A stretch of 64,000 nucleotides of DNA from Ornithodoros turicata (GCF_037126465.1 NC_088209.1:22821146-22885145); one strand, 5' to 3'. Positions 22,598-34,895 are shown, counted from the first letter of the stretch. The notes: generated by a model not told the origin, from the sequence alone. Translations and numbers: made by a program.

Positions 22598-23116
22598 GGA
22601 GATATCTCCCTGCAATGGATCCCCTCACACGTCGGCGTCGGTGCAAGCGAAAAAGCGGATCAACTAGCAGCTGCTGCGCACCTCAGCAGTAGCCCTGTTT
22701 GCCAAACTCGGGAGACAGCGACAGACAGTTCGTTCTCAATAAAAACACAGCAGCCAGGGATCAGGGAAATCCTCCAAAAACATCGTCTAGATAGATCTCC
22801 CGTTTGAAAGGACCTCCCCGAAATACTGAAACCCTGCTTTGTAAGCAACCAACATGGTAGCAGCTCATATCCTCCAAACGCCCACTTCCATCGACGTCCC
22901 AAATCAACCAAAAGCTCATTTCATCCGAAAGAATATTCTGAGGTTCTGAGCTTTCGGTTGATCTGGGCACGCGGGTGGCAGTGCCCCATATATCCCCGAA
23001 ATGCGCTTTTCATCCGAGCACCCAGAACCTCCGAAAGCGGGATACTTCAAAGGACACGCTTCCCCGTTTGTCAGGGTGAGGAGGAAGGGTTAGAGCAGTT
23101 GACAACAATTCTCTGA
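22598..23116 (+). pseudogene. LINE RNase H domain and tail, broken
   Basis: The frame from about 22598 reads DISLQWIPSHVGVGASEKAD followed by QLAAAAHLSSS, the signature of LINE RNase H. After frame changes, FPVCQGEEEGLEQL near 23064-23105 matches the terminal C-x2-C...E-x-LEHL motif in decayed form. It belongs to a different copy from the one at 19.3 kb. No reverse transcriptase lies next to it. Confidence 0.75.
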
Positions 23117-23229
23117 ACCAATCAGCGAGCGCGGACTCAGTCGCGTCACAGGCTGGTACTGCTCTCCACCACCGTTGCGCACGGTCGCGCTTTTTGCGGC
23201 GTACTATAAATTCAATTTATGCGACAACT

Positions 23230-24160
23230 ATGACTTTGTCGGGTGAACTACTTCTCATGGTGCATCTTACTGGCTTGCTTAACAGTCTTATAGAAAGAAA
23301 ACAGGGTGTTAAAGATGACTTCTGTGCTACTTTCCAGTGCCACTAAATTATGTGGAAGTAGATTCTAGTCACGTATATCGCTACCTGCATAGGTGAACGA
23401 TAAACGTATTCAGTTGCTGCAAAAGCTGCCTGTAGTTTAGAAGCACGAACAAACACGGCTCAAGGAACGATGAGCAATTTGAATGTATGATGAACCACCC
23501 GGAAGAAGTTTATGCGTGTACACTAGCCCCCGATTTTTTTTTTTTTTCGCTTTTCCGTGCGGCGAATTTGTGAATGCGGTGAACGTTTCTGAAGAAGAGA
23601 AGAGTGAAGAAGAGAATTTTTCGTCTATCCATTATCATCATCGAGAGAAATTTAAGTAAGTTCAGGAAAAGCGGCATTATAGCAGGGCTTTGCGGCACAA
23701 TAGTCTTCGATTAACAGGAATGGATGGTTCCACAAGGCGAGAAGTAATGTGCCTCTTCTTCCTCAATTAAGCCTTCGATCTTCAGTTACTTTTCTCTTTA
23801 TTTGCATCCCGTTCTTGAAACGAAAGTTTCTAATTGAACGCCCCCGTTTCGCATTAACGCTTAGCGAAGCACCACGAAAACAAACTTCCGGCAAAATAAA
23901 GGCGCCACCAAAATGCGGCGAGTCTCATTTCCATGCAATCAGTTCTGTCGCCTGCGCATCGGGCTGCCATCCAACCCCTGAATTATGCAAATGTCCTATT
24001 AACTGCACCATTAACGTTGCTAACTGTTACAACATTAGCAAAACAATGTTTGGCGTGGACGGTGTACGACGAATACATTACTCATCCGCGATTCGTACCT
24101 TAGCTGACGAAAGCATGACGAAGTCTACAGACTTGTGCTCGTTACTCCAAAAACTGAGCA
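23230..24160. other. No gene recognised
   Basis: One 138-codon frame (23749-24165, plus) begins with a hydrophobic stretch and has a Cys-rich middle. It shows no family match and runs into a repeat at its end, so I do not call it a gene. Confidence 0.35.
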
Positions 24161-24164
24161 CCTA

Positions 24165-24640
24165 ATTGATTATCTTTACCGTCACTGTTCTAGCAAAACT
24201 AATTGATTACCGCTACAAATTACCCGACTCAAAATGCAATTGAGTAACGAGTATAAAGGTAACGCCTTACTATGCCGTCACTTTCAATTCATGCACAAAT
24301 TTCTGCCCCTGTGTGCTTCGAAAAAAAAAAACAAAAAAGAAAAGCCCAACTCCTATGTGATGGGGCAGCTGAAATGGCTTCGCAAGTGAGAAGTAAGCAA
24401 TACTTGTTTTTCCGTTTACGTCAGTAGAATAGCCCAACAAAGGTACAGGGAATTTGTCACACAGCAGTGTTACTTTGAGTCAGAGCCTACTTCAAAAGTA
24501 ATTTATTACTCAAAATTGTAATCGGATTAATTGAAAAATTACTGGTTTCAAAATGTAATAGTTAACTCGAAAGATTACTCAAAAAGTAATTGATTACAAG
24601 TATAACCTCAATTACTTGTAACGCGCTACGTACAAGTCTG
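24165..24640. repeat. TTACT-rich inverted repeat
   Basis: Words such as AAATTACCCGACTCAAAATG, GAGTAACGAGTATAAAGGTAAC and AATTACTTGTAACGCG recur in both orientations. They are shared with 31125-31255 and in part with 32050-32090. The pattern resembles AGTAAC-type non-autonomous DNA elements. Confidence 0.55.
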
Positions 24641-25850
24641 CAAAAGAGGCATCATGTTCGTTACTGACTATGTTGCAGTTTGATACACTATCACAAAAAC
24701 CTTGGCCATAAAAGGTGAATGACGTGCTTATCCCTGCGTGATGCAACACCCTAACCTCGCGTGTATGTGCGTTTTCCTTGCTTTTTTTAACAACGTTGAA
24801 CGAGCGATCACCTATATACGCATTATCACCTCCGCCACCTTTATATAATGACGCCCTTCACTTCATTTTCAGCGATAAGCAGTTATTACATATACTGACT
24901 CTTTATCTTTCAGTCTTTTGACACGAAAACTCCGAAATTATTCTTCCGCAGACGGGATATATGAAAGCAGGTGGCACGTAATTGAAGAAAGGATGCAGCC
25001 TGTGAGAAGCTGATAAGCACGTGTTTGCGAAACGCGACGTGGGAGATGCTTGTGACATTTCGTTGTTTCGCCTAGATTTTTCCTCTTTCTTGCTCTCTCT
25101 CTCTCTCTCTTGTCTGTCAGTTCCGCCACTCAAAGCGGAAGTAAGTCTTGAAGCAGGCTTTACGATTTACCGCCGACCGCCTGCCCTCATCTTATGCACT
25201 TCTCTTCCGTTTGCTGAGCACAAATTGCTCCTGATAATGTTGTTTGGGTAACGAGAGAAATTAAAGTCCTGTAAGGAACATTTCGTTCGTCGGTTCTCGC
25301 TTTCATGCGTTTTTAATGAGAAAAAAAAAAGGATGTTGCACAGTGCGGCAAGCGGGTCCCGCAATTTAGTGGTTTTGTACTATGTACAAGCACAAAGCAC
25401 TCGGAACGTCAGGCTGCGGACATGAAAAACGTCCGGGAAGCCATTCCTGGAATACGTCCAGCAAACTCCGCGGTATTTCCTGCGAGTCGGAACATCGTAA
25501 AAAGTGTGTTGAAAGAGAAATACCAGAATTAAGGATGGGTGATAAAGCCCAAAAAGAAAAGGGTACTCACATTTGTACGACCGGGTCACCGCTGAATGGG
25601 CCCCTCGCTCGGCAACCCATTCATTCAAATGAGTTATATTTTGTTTCTTTACTGCGCAACGTTTCATGCCTTTGCATTGCGTATTCAGACATCTCTATGC
25701 ATGGGGGCTAAACACCACATCGCACCGAAACATCGAAATTATTCTATTCTGACCGGGATTCTCGCGAAAGACGACCAAAAACCTTCCCGAAGATCGCAAA
25801 ACCTTTTAAAAAAGAAGACCTAAGCTCTCTCAGCTAGTCACCTGGAAATA
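24641..25850. other. No gene recognised
   Basis: Spacer with a (CT)n run at about 25094-25110. Open frames overlap on both strands without motifs. Confidence 0.35.
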
Positions 25851-25854
25851 TGGC

Positions 25855-25978
25855 GCACACATACATTGGATGATGATGAGGTGGGCGATCCACCGCCGCT
25901 GAGGCGGTACACTGCCCTATTGCGCATTGGGAACGGATGAGGGAATGATGATGGGGGAGCACTTGGGGGGGGGGGGGG
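25855..25978 (+). repeat. Dispersed repeat G, copy 2
   Basis: Same order as copy 1: ACACATACATTGGATGATGATG, GTGGGCGATCCACCGCCGCT, GAGGCGGTACACTGCCCTAT and GCGCATTGGGAACGGATGAG. It ends in a poly-G run. Confidence 0.75.
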
Positions 25979-26284
25979 GTGTATAGCAAAATATGCACTG
26001 TGTGTGCATTTTCTTGCGGAATATGTCACAACGCGCAAAACATGCATTAATATGCACCCTAGACCCATTCTAATCGGTCCCAGCCTGCTGGTCGGCATGG
26101 TCTCTTTATGTGTGTGTGTGTGCGTGTGTCTAATCGGCCAAAAAAATCAGTTAAATCGGTAATAATCTGTCAAACCACGACCAAAAGTGTTTTTCATCGT
26201 CCAGATGCGAAACCATATCGAGAAAGAAACATGCATTTGCATGAAAATCCGCGCTCTATTTGTGAGCGAAAGAAACTGCGGCCC

Positions 26285-26400
26285 TTTCTCTCTCCCTCTC
26301 CTTCTCAAGAAGCGCGACAGTGCAGATAGGCCTCCGATAGGTCTCCTCAAATGATGTCCCCGATGATCGAACATCTCGACTGAGTCGATCAATGAAGCAC
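26285..26400. repeat. Fragment of the ~218-bp module
   Basis: TCTCAAGAAGC and AGGCCTCCGATAGGTCTCCT then CAAATGATGTCCCCGATGATC match one unit of the tandem array at 40.7-41.6 kb, in diverged form. Confidence 0.55.
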
Positions 26401-28131
26401 CTCACGTGCCAGGAACGTGTTGGAAATAGCATGTCTACTGGATCATTAAAGAGATCATGAAGAGATCCACGAAAAACCTGACGGTCCTCGGTGGAGAGCT
26501 GGCTGTCAAGGATCTGCGCAGTTCAAGTGCAAAAAAAGAAAAAGCCCCCCCCCCCTCCACCCCTTACAGGCGGCCTGCATGACGTCACTTGCATCATTTG
26601 CCCACTCAAGGTTGCACCAAGCCAGTCTGCTTGAACCAAGCCAGTCGGGGAAGATCACCTGCTTGTGACGTGACATCTATAGTTTCTCCGCCGCGCCGGC
26701 AACGGCCAGGTCGCAGCAGTCAGCCTTTTTGGCCGTGCGTTATGAGTTAATATCTCATTATTCTAACCAGTGCATGGTGATCGTATTAGCGGCCAGGTAT
26801 GCAATGCATGCATATGCTTACAAAGGTTTCACCGTCCCTTTAAACCAAACTATGTTCTATTGCTACTGTAGCGCGGACCATAGCGAAGCTACAGTCCTGT
26901 ACTTCATTGCGCATTCGATCCTGTACTTCAATCGTAGAGTGAAGGTTACACTGAATCTCGACAAGAGCGGGAGAGAACAACAACAACTATATTTTGACAA
27001 TGAAGTAGGGAGGGCAACAGCATTTCCTCACATGTAGCGCTACCTGTTACACACACACTCGCTACAGCAGTGACATCTTTAATCATGAGTTCGTATCACA
27101 CGATACCACAGTCATTCGTCGAGCGAAATAAAAAAAAATAAAAAAAATAACTGGGTGGCTGGCAAAGCATTCCATTGCAGAACGTTTCGAGGGAAATATT
27201 TGATCAAAGGATCGTAGCCGCACAGCGCCAAGTGAAGCTCTTAAGAAAATATAGAATTGCAGAAAGGGGAAACGAGATGAAAGTAAATTACCGCGGGCGG
27301 TCGCACGCTGAGCGGAGCCAAAGACAGAAATGGTAATAAAAATTAGATTACAGGAGTGGAGAAGTGGATAGAAAGTCGGAACGGACGACTTTTGGCGCTT
27401 TTTGCGCATGTGAAGGTAAGTACATGTTAGTACATTAGAGTTTTATCAGACGCACTGGAGTATCAGAGTGTAAATGTTATTGAGACTGAATCGCACGATC
27501 AATAACGTTTTTCTTCCTCCCAGCTTTTCCCCCTTCCCCCTTTTCCCCATTTTGTCTCTCTCTGTGGCAGGCAACGTGCCGCCTGTCTCGGCAGGCAAAC
27601 CGCCCTCTCTTTCTTATTTCTTTTTCCCTTTCCGAGAAAAGATACCACCCAGCTCCAGCACTGAAAAACAAAAAGCTTTACTTGAAGTAAGTACGTAAGA
27701 AGTGCGTGAGAAGTATAAGTAAGAGGTGTGCAGTCACCTTTGCCTATGTGGACCAAGTTCACCACAAAGGAAACGTGCGCCTGTTTTTGTTCGACGGCCG
27801 CTCTGACCGAGGGTCGCGTGGAAATCTATACAGAGAGTTCCACAATATAGCTGCAGGGTGCTCCGGTTCCTTTTTCGTACCATCGTACTCTGTTCAGCGC
27901 GGTGCGCGCTTATCCCATCTAACGTCTTCGACAGCAGCGGAATTAAGTGCTGGAACACTGCACACTGTATAGAAAGTATTGTGTCGACGAGTTCGCAGAC
28001 AAGTTCGATAACCTATGTGATTCCGCAGCTGTGTAAACGTTTGATTACATTCATTCATACATCCCGTTTAATAGTACCTTGTCAGTTGTTATTACATTAC
28101 AGCTAGAGATGGTGTTAGTTATATGGTGCAA
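26401..28131. other. No gene recognised
   Basis: Includes ACCAAGCCAGTC twice near 26617-26645 and poly-purine/pyrimidine runs at 27120-27150 and 27515-27660. No exon was recognised. Confidence 0.35.
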
Positions 28132-28415
28132 TACCCTATAGCCAGACGGCAAACTTAATGGCCGCAATCGGAATGGCCATAGCTCCACCGTTAGCCCAAT
28201 CATATGATCTCGAATGACATAGTTCTCTGTCCTGATTTGTTGAAAACGGGAGGTGTACGCCTACCCCCCCCCCTTTATGCAGCACATAATTGTCACAAAA
28301 AAGGCACACGCCTCCCGTTTTCAACCAGGTGAGAGAACGAGATTATGGTTCGGCTACCGGTGAAGTTATGTCCGTTCCATTTACGGCCTCAAGTTTGTCG
28401 TGTGACTATAGGGTA
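28132..28415. mobile_element. Family B MITE sharing the family A core
   Basis: The ends TACCCTATAGCCAGACGGCA and ...GTGTGACTATAGGGTA are inverted (next words AAACTTAATGGCCG versus CGGCCTCAAGTTTG). The interior CCTGATTTGTTGAAAACGGG / AGGCACACGCCTCCCGTTTTC is the family A core, with a poly-C insertion. The terminus is unrelated to family A's CACTCTTAA. Confidence 0.85.
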
Positions 28416-28884
28416 CAGGGTCGCGGAGTTGCCACTCCAGAGTTGGAATGATTCCGGAATCATTCCAGATTTAGCAGAGCCCGGAATGGAATTGGAATTG
28501 AATGGCGGAAACAATACTAGGAATGGGAATGGAATGGTCTGGGTGCCCCGGTGGCAGTTTTGATTTCAACGTGCTTGATTCTGCCCTCGCACCCTTTGCA
28601 CCGCACCTGCACACGGTCAAGAGTGAAATAACCTTGTCTTTGTGCTTTTTCCGTGCTTGGTAATGTCGATCTCCTCTGCACTGCTAGACTTGCCAGTATG
28701 ATTACCAGTCCTTTTCTTTTATCGAGGGAATTAACGGAATGGAATTGGGTTGCCAAGCCATTCCAGGAGTGGGAACTGACCATAACTTTTCATTCCGAGG
28801 AATTGAAAGGAATGGAATTATCGCAAATCTCCATTCCTCGGAATGGCATTGGAACGGAATGGCAGACCCCATTCCGCAACCCTG
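28416..28884. mobile_element. hAT-like non-autonomous element
   Basis: The ends CAGGGTCGCGGAGTTGCC and ...ATTCCGCAACCCTG are inverted. The body is dense in GGAATGGAATT / CCATTCC words in both orientations. CAGGG-type ends of this form are usual for hAT elements. I found no 8-bp duplication. It starts on the base after family B ends. Confidence 0.6.
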
Positions 28885-30545
28885 CTAGACACGTTAATGA
28901 AGTACAATACGGCCATCTCAGTCGTGCAGTTCAGTTGCAAACGCATGATGACTCTTGCGTCGAGAGCTAGCGTTCCCGTTCTTGCGTTGAACGCTTGCCA
29001 TTCCATCATTTAGCCTACACAAAACGATAGCGTACGATGTGCTAACACTCCCAAAAATCGAGGTCCGAACTGACAGTTCTGCTTCCTTCATTTTAGGCTC
29101 CTTGCTTTAATGGCTCCCATGTGGGGTTTTTTGGGGGGGAAAAAGTGTGGCAGTGGAATATTAGGCGTGCGTTGCTCGACCAGAACCGAAGATATAAACG
29201 ATACAGACACATGAAAAGGTGTAAACGAACAGGCGTAGCAATCGTCGGTGTAACCGCGGCTACAGTCCCACAGTTTCTCATCAATCATATACCAGTCAAA
29301 ACTTCTCATATCGCTCCCCCCGCCCTCCTTTCAACCGCAATATATCCAGCGAGCAATAAATTCTGATTTCCACGACGGAAACGACGGATCTAATACATTT
29401 TTTTTCTTTTCTAACCAGAAATGGCACACCGCGTAAACGCAGGGTGTTCCTAGATAAATTACGCCTTTTTCTTCTTTCGTGCCTAAATGGAACGCGCATG
29501 AAATGGGATTTTTCTAAGTTAATTGGACCTGGGTTGGAATGAAACGAAAAGTAATATGGAGTTTGCAGTTTCATGAAGCTGAAGCCTGCTGCTCGAGAGC
29601 AGTCTCTATACAAGGAGAGTCTGGGAAGGCATCGTAAAGCGCGTTGAGGAGCGATCCCATGAAACGAGTTCATTCGATAGTGCAAGCCGTCGGTCTAATG
29701 TACCGTCACAGTTTTCGTCCCAATTATACTCAGTTTGTTTTTTTGTAGAAAATCTAAATCTAAAAATGCTGGCAACACTGTGCCGACTAGTATACACACT
29801 TGGCATACAACTTCGCACTGTAAAGTATACGGGGGCGAAACCACATTCCATGAGAGTCTAGCACTGGGTCTTACGCATCTGTTTACAGATATGCGTCGCA
29901 TGGAAACCAAAACCGCAACAAAAATGCTGAATACGTGAGCGCCAGTGTTGCCCGCTAAAATAAGGGTTTTCCCACACGAAGCGTCGCCCCCACCGATTTC
30001 ATCGCAACTTTGGAAACACGTTTAGCGACGTATTTTGCGCGTGCTATGTGTTGCGAGGTATCTCTAAGCACGAAGCCCCTAAAAGACACCAATCATGGGC
30101 TTGTTGCTTTACTGTACGTTTTAGGCTTAACGCCCACATAATATTTCAATAATTCGTATCTGCGTCTGAGTGGTACACGTGGCCATGCACTGCGCAGACG
30201 TGGACTTTTTCTTTTTCTTTTGTTTTTCACTTTTGCGTCACAGAACCCCCTCCGCGTACTCCTTCAAACAATATAATACCAGTACAAACTATACAATAGC
30301 TCCCCTTTGTCATTACCATGCTGTACAAATGAAACAGGGCGTTTGCAAGGTGAATTTTTGTTTCCAGTTTTCTTTCACGCAACCTTTGAAATACTTCGTC
30401 CAGACAACACACCGAAGCTCTTGCAGAGCTGATTCGTGGCAGCACTAGGTGGGAGTGACGATGATCGTGTGGAGGAGATGGTATTCCTCTACATGAGTCC
30501 TGATCGGCGGTGATGGAATGTCCCGACGGGCACATTTTCGTGGCC
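28885..30545. other. No gene recognised
   Basis: GCAGGGTGTTCCTAGATAAAT at about 29440 resembles one end of a D-like element with no partner. Otherwise nothing was recognised. Confidence 0.35.
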
Positions 30546-30549
30546 TCAC

Positions 30550-30695
30550 GCTAGGACGGTGCCGGCAGAACGCACGGGCCAGCGCAGTAGCGCGTGGCAG
30601 CAGGGTCGATTCGTCGTCGTCGTCCACGGCCGCCACGTCGTACGCGTCGTCGTACGCGGCACAAGCAAGAGCAACGTGGGCAGTCCGAAACCCCA
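30550..30695 (-). CDS. Candidate internal exon, unknown protein
   Basis: A GC-rich island in A+T-rich surroundings. On the minus strand an acceptor TTTAATTCCAG precedes position 30695, and the donor GTGAGG follows position 30550. Between them is an open frame of 2 + 48x3 bases reading FRTAHVALACAAYDDAYDVA, then an Asp run and LLPRATALARAFCRHRPS. The Asp-rich, Arg/Ala-rich composition and matching borders suggest coding use. I recognise no family and found no partner exon nearby. It could equally be a CpG-rich promoter segment: the plus strand is also open. Confidence 0.25.
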
Positions 30696-30739
30696 CTGGA
30701 ATTAAACATTATTTGTGGCACGTAATGAACTACATAGGT

Positions 30740-31120
30740 TTGTAACATAACTTCGTGTCTATATATCGAAGCAGTTTCCTTTGCGCATCAGAGTTCGATG
30801 CACAAAACACTAGTCGAATATAGCGTCTTTCACGCACAAAAAGCGTCAGTTTATCGTGGTAGGTGCTTGTGTGTCCAACCTGCTAAGTGTCAAAAAAAAA
30901 CTTCATTGCGCATTCGTACCTCTCACGTGGTTCTGTGTGCATCAAAGGAACCCCGCGAAATGTTTTCAAATATCCCATGTGACAACACGCGCGATACCAG
31001 CGCCCTCAAATAATGGCAACGTGATGTTAGACATAATATTTAACAGCACCACTTTTATTTTCCCGAATGCTGGGTGTATTGCATTTCTCGTCGTCAAAGA
31101 CGATGTACCTCTGGTTTAGC
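30740..31120. other. No gene recognised
   Basis: Spacer between the candidate exon and a TTACT-rich repeat. Confidence 0.35.
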
Positions 31121-31124
31121 TTTA

Positions 31125-31255
31125 GTTTTATACTCGTTACTCAATTACATTTTGAGTCGAGTAATTTGTAACGGTAATTAATTACTTTATAGCTAGAAGA
31201 GTAACGGTAAAGGTAATCTATTACTTTTTTTTTAGTAACGGGCACAAGTCTGCCC
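31125..31255. repeat. TTACT-rich repeat, second copy
   Basis: ACTCGTTACTCAATTACATTTTGAGTCGAG and GTAACGGTAATTAATTAC match words at 24165-24640, ending GGGCACAAGTCTGC as that copy ends TACAAGTCTGC. Confidence 0.55.
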
Positions 31256-32610
31256 AAGTCGTATCACATCCTACACCGTACACAAGCAACCATGATGCTT
31301 TCCTGCCAACAAACATGGCGGTGGCCGCCTGGGCATGCGCAGACGCGCACCCAGAAATGGTCCATTAAATACCCGTGATGCACGCGGACACGAAAACGAC
31401 ATTGTCGTCCAGTGTCGTTCGGATCTTCAACACCATTATTTATCAAGCTTGCGCCTGTCTCATGCCACACGTCCTTTCGTAATGACGTTAAATTATTAAA
31501 TGTAACGACGATGATGAGCCCACGCACAAAAGTGAGATACATGCGATCCAACTTTTAAAAAATTAAACGTAGTTTACAGGTTGTCGCGACGACGAAGTTA
31601 TCATTAATATGGTGTTTTCTTTGGTCCGTTTTTACGTTGATGTGACAGTAATGTACTTTTCACGGCGTCCTCTCTGCTTCCTTCAGCTGCCATTTGCGCA
31701 TTCCATCGAAGATGATCAATAACCATTCCCATGTCCTGCCGTGGGCGGCATTCCTGAAATCGCGCGCCATTGGCATCGATTTCGTTCACATCTATTTTGT
31801 TACCCCACTAAAGACAGAGCCTAAAATCAAGCATCAATCCTAACACACGGTTAAACTTAAACTCGAGAGTGATTCTTGAGGACAGCAAATATAAAGTGTG
31901 TGTGTGTTTTTTTTTTCTTCTTTTCTGAGAAAACTAGAAGATGCGACGACAGTACAGTGACAAACCTGTTCGATGTACTGTCGTCACAATATGTCTCGTG
32001 CCGTTGAACTATTTGTAGGGCTATGCGGCAATTATACGATTATAAATCCTCTGTTACGTACCCAAGTACGTTACCTTTAGTTACCCTTTAAACGTTGGGA
32101 TTTGACTTTTTTTTAAAGCCAAGCGTACCGGAAACAGGCCTGCTGAGATCAGCAATTTATTTCGCAATGTTTTAAAATTTGAACGTGCTACTGATCCTTC
32201 GACAAGGCGGAGGGTACAAGTGGCGTATGCGAGCTTCCAATCCTCCAGTATCTCGAAAAGACTACAGGGGATGCACTGGGCGAAGGGAACCACTTTGGGG
32301 GGGGGGGGGGGGGGGGCTGCCATGGAGAAACGCGCTAGGGCCATGTTTCGTAAACTTTTGTCCAAAGCTGTACATAATCCTAATTCAGGTTGAGATACGT
32401 TGAAACGTCCCATTACATCGTCGTTATGTACTTGTTGTTAAATCCCTTTTCAGTGAGTGAGGAGCTTAATATTGCATGCAGTTGTTATGTTGTCTGTGAA
32501 CACGATATAGTGGATTAAAAGATAACCACTATGACATTATTCCCTTTTACATAATATACACTAGGGGAATGTCGAAACTGAGTCAAGTACGGTCAACACA
32601 GGTGATAAAA
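31256..32610. other. No gene; a lone Tc1-like end
   Basis: TTTCGTAAACTTTTGTCCAAAGCTGTA (about 32345-32371) matches the right end of the Tc1-like elements at 34.7 and 44.1 kb without a left partner. A 17-bp poly-G run is at 32299-32316. Confidence 0.45.
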
Positions 32611-32611
32611 C

Positions 32612-32889
32612 TACACACTAAGAAAAAACGATGTGAAAAGGTGGTAACTTCTGTAGTTACCACCTAGGTCAACATAGCGTCTGATAAAGGGTGTCAAATG
32701 GTGATGAAAGCAATTATCATATATCGAAATTGTTACAAAAAGGCGTACGCCCCTCGCTCACCGAATCAGAAGCGGTAACCCTATCATTCGTAGGTAGCAG
32801 GTAGAACTTTGCAACCTTTTAGGCACAACATATGCGATAGCTATTGCCTCCTAAAAGGTGTAACTGCTCCACCCTTTTTTCTGAGTGTA
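32612..32889. mobile_element. Family C MITE, copy 1
   Basis: Starts TACACACTAAGAAAAAACG and ends TTTTTTCTGAGTGTA. Internal GGTGGTAACT/AGTTACCACC and CAACCTTTTAGG/CCTCCTAAAAGGTG pairs occur. At about 32735-32752 it contains TTACAAAAAGGCGTACGCC, the same core word as family A, joined to unrelated arms (CTCGCTCACCGAATCAGAAG). Confidence 0.78.
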
Positions 32890-34680
32890 CTATAAAACGT
32901 CGGAACCCGGGGCAAGGAGAGAGAGGCACAACGCACAGAAAGCGATAAGCACATAAGTGATAAAGAGACAAACTACGTTTATTATTAGCGTGCAAGCTTT
33001 ATGAAAAGCCCACTGGATGAAATCTTGTACCCTAATAATAACGTTGGAGTTGGAGTATGTAGTATGAATGAATATGGAGATGGTGGCTCCTACAAAACAC
33101 TTGAAGATAAAAACGTGTTTTGATAAGATAATACAGTTGGTAACTTGATACACTTGATAATACACTTAATAAGACAATACACAATTAAGATAATAACGTG
33201 TTTTGATTGCTTTTTATCTTTTTATGATATGCATTCGCAAGAACCAACGCGAAAATGTAAAGCAGGCTTCGCCTGACACGGAGAGAGTTAGGTGAAGCCT
33301 ACAGTTGACATTTCCACAGCCGTCATGTATTCCGAACGGTGCTTCGCGTATAAGTTGGACTGAATTGCACAAGTGATGACAGTGATACCCTGTATTTATG
33401 GGACAGGCATAAAATAAATAAGTTCGTCAAATTAGAACGATATACGAATTTCCCTTTGTTTCATTGGGTACTATGGCTGTAGTGCAGTCGCGCTGCGCGA
33501 AAATTGAGGCGATTTCGTCTGTACGGGGAACAAAACGAATGGCATCGTTGTATCGCTGGTGTAGTCTCCAAGCACAGAACCTGGTGTCTTTCAGGCGACC
33601 CTTAACGAGGTAAATAGTGTGTGTAAAAGAACCACGTTGTCTCGACCACGACTCCCGAATCAAGTGCACGCACCTGAACAAAATGGAGACAAGAAGAAAG
33701 CCACGATAACCGTCACTTTACCAAGGCTAATAGGGAAAATAAATGATTGAAACTGAAACAAAAGGCCTACAACCCGACCATGAGAGAGGTCAGAAGAAAA
33801 GCTGCGAGAGAGAGAATAATGGGGGAGAACAAAGGACTTTTGCGGAGGCGACATATCCTCCCAGCTTCGAAGTCTGGGGTGGCGCCATGATCGGTACAAT
33901 GAATAAGGCCATGGCCTTTCAACGCGTAGAACGCCAGTCCGCTTCGGCACCCTGCTATCCAATCCAATCCAAGTCGTGCACGCTTCCGCTGGATTCCGTG
34001 TGCCATGCCGTGTGTGAAGTGGGTTTGTTTTGCCTGCTATCATCGTGTGCGCTTGGATTGCTTCCTATCTTTAATGAGCATATGCACCGGCAAACAGCAA
34101 TACAACAACGAAAAAGGTTTGATGTTTCGAAACTGTGATGTGTGATGTGATATAAAAGAAGAAAAAAAGTGGACTTGAGTCACGACAAAGTCAGAATGGC
34201 TACCCCAGACCACTTAGCCGCAGTTAGTCGAAATAAATAAAAAGAAGGAGAAAACTCAGTAGTTGGGTACCGGGAGACAAATATCCCGAACTAGTGAGAA
34301 CACTAGTCACAGACGAAGGACCAGAAAGTCTCACAAAATGTCAGTCAGATAAGTTTCTTCGAGGAAACGTAGGAGGCCGGTTTCAGGTCAGTTCAGGCAG
34401 GGAGGTCCCATCGACCTCCTGGATTTTCATTATTTTTTATATGTAGAAGGCTAGAAGCTCATCGTACATGATGATCAACAGCAGCAAAATGAATAATTTC
34501 TACCGAATAGTTTTCGTGCAAAAAAAAAAAAAAGGAAATCCGGCCCTAAATTCGAGTGTTTCAGTTTTGCAGTGTTTGCACGCGTATATCTTCTAAGTTT
34601 TAAAAGACACGAGAGCGAATTTTTTTTATGCTTTAGTATCCCTGCAGGCCAGCAGTGGTGCCTCCAGCCGGGCTCCGACA
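32890..34680. other. No gene recognised
   Basis: A small hairpin (GCAGGCTTCGCCTGAC near 33262; TAGGTGAAGCCTAC near 33289) and A+T-rich spacer. Open frames overlap on both strands at 33660-34140 without motifs. Confidence 0.35.
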
Positions 34681-34682
34681 CG

Positions 34683-34895
34683 TACAGGTCCCGACAAAAG
34701 TTTACGGAACACTCGAGCGGTATATATAGTCATCTAAGCGACACGGTTGCTGCAAGCAGGAGCAGATAGACTTACGAACAGGTGACCGGGTACTCGACGC
34801 ACCTCTCAGTAAATGTGCCCACTCCCGTTCGCCGCTAGGGTGTCGCTGAGATCAAGAAATACGTCGCTCTGGTGTTCCGTAAACTTTTGTACGCA
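34683..34895. mobile_element. Tc1/mariner-like MITE, copy 1
   Basis: The left end TACAGGTCCCGACAAAAGTT then TACGGAACAC faces GTGTTCCGTAAACTTTTGTACG. The internal GCCGCTAGGGTGTCGC and ACGTCGCTC words are shared with the copy at 44069-44270. Confidence 0.8.

Noticed and set aside
23749..24165. 138-codon secreted Cys-containing protein
   Set aside because: Hydrophobic start and cysteines are suggestive, but there is no family pattern and the frame ends in a repeat.
31604..31789. 61-codon frame on the minus strand
   Set aside because: Looks coding-like in composition, but no borders, motif or partner exon could be identified.
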